Shown here one piece after another: positions 59,114 to 64,000 of a stretch of DNA of 64,000 bases. The notes under the pieces were generated by a model that was not told the origin of the DNA, did not search any database, and was given only the letters and a program-made list of their open reading frames with translations. Within the stretch, counting starts at the first letter, position 1; each line of letters starts with the position of its first letter. The position numbers and the translations under genes are program-made. Origin of the DNA: Artemisia argyi (Eukaryota; Streptophyta; Magnoliopsida; Asterales; Asteraceae); contig CM060685.1 in assembly GCA_030686995.1 (NCBI GenBank), forward strand, positions 27,357,204 through 27,421,203, given 5' to 3'.

Positions 59114-59181
59114 AGGAGGGAAGGCAACAATTAAAGGCAGGCATGTTGAATTCCTTTAAAAGACTACTTGAACTTTATTTG

Positions 59182-59212
59182 CTTGCAAACTTATGATTTA
59201 TAAGTTTGCAAG
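59182..59212 (+). ncRNA. Conserved hairpin of R-unit family (putative small RNA)
   Basis: CTTGCAAACTTAT pairs perfectly with ATAAGTTTGCAAG around a 5-nt loop. Equivalent hairpins occur in R units 1, 3, 4, 5 and 6, 69-76 nt past the TATA where that is present. Paired changes (A-T here, G-C in R unit 6; T-A here, C-G in R unit 4) keep the stem. Possible transcript about 130-150 nt, ending near AAAGTTAGAAAA (59270-59282). It does not match U1, U2, U4, U5 or U6 as I know them. Hypothesis only; expression not shown. Confidence 0.4.
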
Positions 59213-59395
59213 TAGGTGAAGGTTTGGTTTGTCTTTTATATTTTTTGACAAGCTAACAATATTAAACATAAAGTTAGAAAACCTTACACGTCATAAATAT
59301 AAATGGGATGTCATAAATTAATAATAGATGTTTAAAAAATTTAAAATCTGGTAATTTACTTTTGTTTTTCTTAAGTGGTTAATTTTTTTACACTC

Positions 59396-61436
59396 TTAAA
59401 TGAACAAGTAAGGCAACGGCCGGCCGCGTTGCGGCCTTGCGAGGTTTTTTTGGGTTGTATATACTCTCACTCCCAAGTTACAACACACATCACCTGTTTG
59501 CAAGTGCTCTCTATGGACTCGGCAACGCTGTCCAACATCGCATTCAATGGGACCGATACAATGTATCTCGTGAATGTATTGTCTGGCTGAATCATCACCA
59601 ACATTGCGAACGATTCCAACTTCAAAATCCAATATCACTGGAGCATGAGATGGAAATGTGTCTGCCAAAAACACGGATTAGTATGAAACTACACTGACAC
59701 AGTAATAGGCACATCGAAAAGCATTATCAAAGCATTCAGAACGAACCTGAAGTCTGGCCAAAGTAGGCTGCATCATTTCTGACCCTCTTACTGCTTTCGG
59801 TTGCAAAAGTATCGTGTCGTTCAACAACCTTTCTCTTAGAATTGGTAACTCCCATTGTAGGAGACCTGGCGACATCCACAGGTTGTGACAAATAGCATGT
59901 AGCAGCAGTACCTTTTTGTAGCAGCAGTACCTTTTTGTAACTTACGTACATAGATGAACCAAATGGTCCAACGGCCGACTACTTGTATGTTCCATGTCCC
60001 TTTTCTGTTGGAACTTTATTTTTCCAATCCATTTAAACACAGAAACTACACAAACAATTTTGGTACAAAAAATAAATGATGCAAACAATAAAGCACATAG
60101 TTTATAGCAAACAACAAACAAAACTGTTATAACCAAACAATCCGCAAAGGCGCAAACAAAACTGATATAAGATGTATGCAGGAACAGTAATGATTGTTGG
60201 TAGGTTCATTTTGGTTTCTTTTCATTGTTTGCAACTTGTTATGTCTCAGTCAATGGTTGCAAAAACTGTTTCTGTTGCACTCTTTTTTTGTTTTTTCTGC
60301 ATGCATACTGAATTAAGTATATTTCAACATAATATGAAAGCATTAAAACCATCAATCAATAAAATAAATATAATCTCAGTTTAATATCTTACAATTTGAT
60401 AATCAAACATATTGCGGCTCTAAAACAAAGGCATTTGGTACAGTTGGGAGGAAAACCTGGTATAGTTTGTAGTTGTTGATAACCGGGCGTAATTCCATTT
60501 TTAGAGGAGCAGCCGACTCCATATGTTTAGCAGCATTCTACGGTTCGAATAGTTGTTAAGCCTAAATAATTGCAAAAACAAATAATTCTTTATAAAATCC
60601 CAGGCTTAGTTTAAGCATAAAAGGATATGAATAGAGCATTTCTTATCCCTTTGAAGTTTTCTCAAAGGCTATTGCTTAGATATATAAATGACTATCCGCT
60701 CGAGTTTTGAAACTTACCATAACATTCTTGCCAAGATACAGGAACGCGTGAGCCACACTCATAGAAGAGTTAACGCAGAAAAAGTCATCACTGCCCCGGA
60801 AAACATACCTCGATATTGAAGCACTACGAAGCACCCATGATGGCTGCAGTCACAATTGTTTGTTTCTAACAGTGACAATGAACAGCTGTATCATTTTTGG
60901 ATGCTCTATTTTTGCAATATCCGACAAATTTAAGTAAATATATGCATTTGATTCAACGGCCGAGTTACCTGACTGAGAAGGATATAATGGTCGCTTCGTT
61001 TCATGTCCAATCCTGAATTCATACAGCAAAATAGTCGGTCATATGAGCAAAGAAGTCATACATATAAACTGAACATTAAGGACATAAGTAATGCAAATCA
61101 AGGTGCTGTAATGCATGTTTAATCAACATTAAGGACATAAGTATTGCCTCATTTCCGCTGTCTATAAAAAGAATTGTCACGGTGTCCTACTCCAGGCTGA
61201 GCTGAAACAGTAAGGAGAAAAGTCAAATTAACACCTCCAATGAGGGACCTAATAGCATCTAAAAGGGAAAAACCATGTAAGAAAATACCGTTAGTTGGAT
61301 TGGAAGAAAGCAAAAACACATCCGCACTATGGCCTGCAGGTATAAAAGCCTCAGAAGAACAACCATCCATGGCATGAGAACCTGCAAGCAACATCTGCAA
61401 GAAAAATATCACGGACAGTCAAACAACACACCCATG

Positions 61437-61479
<43 letters not shown>

Positions 61480-63880
61480 AGTCGAATGTTACCTGAAAGG
61501 CCTGATATCTCATCAATTTTCCTTTTTCCCTTTACGGAAACATCTTAAGGCGGCATAAGTTACTGCGGCCACCTTGTTAGCGGCGGCCGTTCCGGATCTG
61601 GTTCATTAATAGTTTGCCCTTTGGTTTTCTTTTTGTGTACTGTCTTCATTTGCCTGACTGGCTTCACAAATCTTTCGTTTTCTTTTATCCACCGCCTTTA
61701 GAGTTAGAGGACTGTACGACACATGGTATTCTGAATTTAGTGTGTGCGTGTATTGCACTTCTTCTTCGCTGGCATGACCTGAAATAACAACAATGGAAAC
61801 AAAACAGAAACAGCGCAATAGATTAGAATGTGGAGGAAAAAAGAAAAGAAAATGATATTTTACATACATAATTTTTTGAGAGTCTTCTAAACTGAATTTA
61901 GATATGTACAGTCAATGCATCTGTGCCGGCACAGATTAGTATGTTCGTGTAATCTAAAATCACGCATAACCAATCTACTCCTAGTCGACCACTTTCTGTA
62001 AATCAGACACTAATTCCTTAAATAAATTGGTATCTTATTATTAACTTAAGTAAATCGGTATGCAAATATTTTGAACGGCAAACGTACCATTATTAATTCC
62101 TCCTTATTAGCTCCTATCACACCAAACTTATGGACCGAAAAGAGTTCGATATTTAAATGAACTCGGCACAGATACTGCAAAAGACAGAAGTGGTGTTATT
62201 CAAGCTGAGTTTCGAATCATGCGTGTTGGCTGCAACATATATCAAACGATAAATTATATAAAATGCATCAAGCATAATCAATTATTGTTGATATCAGTGT
62301 TTGTCTAACTACTGAGCAACATAAAAAATGAGATTAAGTACGTGATATATGAATCTGTACCCTGGAACAATCGGATAAGTAGTGACACTCCGTTCATATT
62401 TGTAGGGCAGAGTCTACAATCCAAAACTTTTAATCTCACGTCCTTGTCCCCGGTAGCCCTGCTGCAAATACATATCCATCACAACTAACTTATAAACTAC
62501 AGTATGATGGTAACAAAATTAAATACTTAAGTACACCATACAAAAGAGTTATATATACCGGATTCATCGAGAATACCTTTACTTTGCACCTAATGATTCT
62601 ATCGAACAAAGTTGTTGTAACTAAAAAAAGCCGACAATTTTTATACAAAAATTGGGTTTTTATAAAACAAACATTTTCAATAATCCACATACTGGCATAT
62701 TTCTTTAAAACGAAATAATTAAATTGTTCGGTTCAGATTTGCAAGTGCGGAAAATAAATGAGCATTTCAAATGAATTTAGCTACCAACAATAAAGTATAC
62801 TGCTAATGTAAACACCAAAAGACAAATGTAATAGCATTCTAAGTTACCTTGGACCATAGAACGCGACCGTGCACTCTGCGCGCAACTCGGTGTTACTATT
62901 TTTGTAAGCCATTACTAATATCTATTACAACAACAAACAATTGAGAATTAGTATAGATTAAGCCAAACCATTATATACATACTGCATACACCATACTGAT
63001 AATATACTTGCATTCACCATACTGAAACAGCAGGTGCATTCGTGGAAAATAAGGATAACATACCTTTCTGTATAGACATGCTCATAGATGTTTAATTACG
63101 GGCATCGAGTCTTTGTATATCTATAACAAAGGTGGAAATTAAGGATTAATTATGCATAATGGCGATACCCTCCCCCAAGGACAACCTTACAATGTTTTCA
63201 TTCATGGTTATAGTCACTGCATTTTTTACTTATTTTATATATATCCGAAAGAAGAAAAGATCGTATGGAACAACTTACAATGTTCTCAAGTTTCGAGTTA
63301 TGTCATCCGCCATCCAGCTTCCTTCATAAGAACCTTTTTGTGCAAAGAAGACATCCTAAACTAAAAGGAAAAAAAATAAAATCAGAACTATATCTACACT
63401 TCCAACTCTCTTAGGCCTATCATCAAACACATTGTAGGCATAACTCCATCTACACTTTCTACAACATTAACCACAACCACGACCCCAATTCTTAATTCAC
63501 CTAAAACAACTTCATTAGATTAAACCCTATGTTTTAAAAAATTGCCTTTAATCAATTTGACAAAAAAAGGCCCTTTTCCCATATTTTTTTCCATCGTCGA
63601 CCACATAGTTTTACTGCTGCAAACTTATAACCAAAAACTTTTCACCAAAATCACCAAAAGCCTAAAAATCATTATCCTATTAAAAGACACCTCACATCTG
63701 ATTCTTGGTGCAAAAAACATAAGCATAGGAAGAAGTTAAACGACAAACAAAAGGAAATAAATAAAACACACCTTATTGAGATTAAGACTTCCTTCATCAT
63801 CTTCAATTGCTACTGACTCACAGTTGTTGTGGCTACTGTCGTTTGAAAGGATGAAGCGTGTGGATGAATCTGGAATGTCC
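59396..63880 (-). CDS. Candidate multi-exon gene, unknown product
   Basis: Minus-strand blocks with splice-like borders, 5' to 3': to 63772 (5' end near window edge; TRFILSNDSSHNN), 63279-63355 (DVFFAQKGSYEGSWMADD), 63064-63080, 62848-62914 (NSNTELRAECTVAFYGP), 62361-62461 (LKVLDCRLCPTNMNG), 62088-62174, about 61593-61778 (LTLKAVDKRKRKICEAS), 61149-61400, 60969-61012, 60718-60843 (YVFRGSDDFFCVNSS), 60457-60537 (MELRPVINNYKLYQ), about 59757-59930 (TNSKRKVVERHDTF) and a last block to 59396. Blocks 60969-60457 chain in phase. Others chain only with chosen sites, and a stop at about 61610 may split this into two genes. Basic KRK motifs suggest a nuclear protein, weakly. I do not recognise the family. 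It could also be a captured or decayed gene. Confidence 0.4.
59899..59936. repeat. 19-bp tandem duplication
   Basis: GTAGCAGCAGTACCTTTTT occurs twice in a row at the edge of an exon-like block. Confidence 0.85.
61439..61478. repeat. poly-A run (~40)
   Basis: An uninterrupted A tract between exon-like blocks (poly-T in the gene sense). No retroposon body is evident upstream. Confidence 0.9.
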
Positions 63881-64000
63881 GGATAATATCTTGGTTATTG
63901 GTGGTGGAATACGGGCCAATGAAACAGGATAAAAAGATGCAAAATAGGCCGGCTAATTTGGGCTAGAGTAGCCCATGTTTTTTGGCGGGAAACTTGCGAC

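Larger units (their letters stand above)
58930..59402 (+). repeat. R unit 7
   Basis: Plus-sense copy with USE (one mismatch), TATA, GGCATGTTGAATTCC start region, a perfect 13-bp hairpin (59182-59194, loop of 5, 59200-59212), then GACAAGCTAACAAT and AAAGTTAGAAAA. Homology to R unit 5 stops at about 59402. Confidence 0.82.

Noticed and set aside
59417..59434. GGCCGC/GCGGCC hairpin at the R unit 7 border, like a Helitron 3' end on the minus strand
   Set aside because: No CTRR tetranucleotide within the usual distance; the next bases are GGCCGTTGCC. Border of R homology at 59402 remains unexplained.

Overview
The window is nuclear DNA from a flowering plant, probably a eudicot and possibly Asteraceae (my impression from the retroelement families, not proven). 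It is AT-rich, intron-bearing and made mostly of nested transposable elements and decayed repeats. I see no rRNA or tRNA genes, no bacterial-type operons and no CRISPR array. The only recognisable host gene family is eukaryotic elongation factor 2 (eEF2), present as five broken copies. One multi-exon candidate gene of unknown function lies at the right edge.

Layout. (1) 1-18404: a young Ty3/gypsy chromovirus-like element. The 5' LTR is cut by the window edge. It has a tRNA-Met primer site, an extra ORF before gag, a gag-pol frame with one internal stop, and a 3.7 kb 3' LTR split by a 5.1 kb minus-strand Helitron (10128-15269) that carries a cellulose synthase exon fragment. (2) 18405-27600: five eEF2-derived pseudogene copies in alternating orientation (-,+,-,+,-), with tandem duplication of the domain II region and a long inverted repeat centred near 25.86 kb. 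The gypsy element sits inside the first copy. (3) 27.6-59.4 kb: a mosaic of a dispersed repeat family (R units), leftward-facing on the left (28.6-43 kb) and rightward-facing on the right (45-59.4 kb). Several R units carry a plant snRNA-type promoter (USE plus TATA, 33-34 nt apart) followed about 70-75 nt later by a conserved, covarying hairpin. Nested in this mosaic are a hAT MITE, a 400-bp Helitron that splits one TATA box, a Ty1/copia element (33456-41556, TSD ACCCT), a 2.4-kb Helitron (45732-48147), a Mutator-like MITE and a second, minus-strand Ty1/copia element (51880-57775, TSD AGCAC). (4) 59.4-64 kb: a candidate minus-strand gene with many short exon-like blocks.

The repeats date one another. 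Paralogous R units act as empty sites that fix the borders of several insertions. LTR comparison by eye gives about 0.3% divergence for the gypsy element, about 2% for the minus copia and about 3% for the plus copia. The Helitron inside the gypsy LTR must be younger than that gypsy insertion. The most interesting unexplained signal is the R-unit family, which looks like a set of small structured RNA genes or their relics. All identity counts were made by eye and are approximate.
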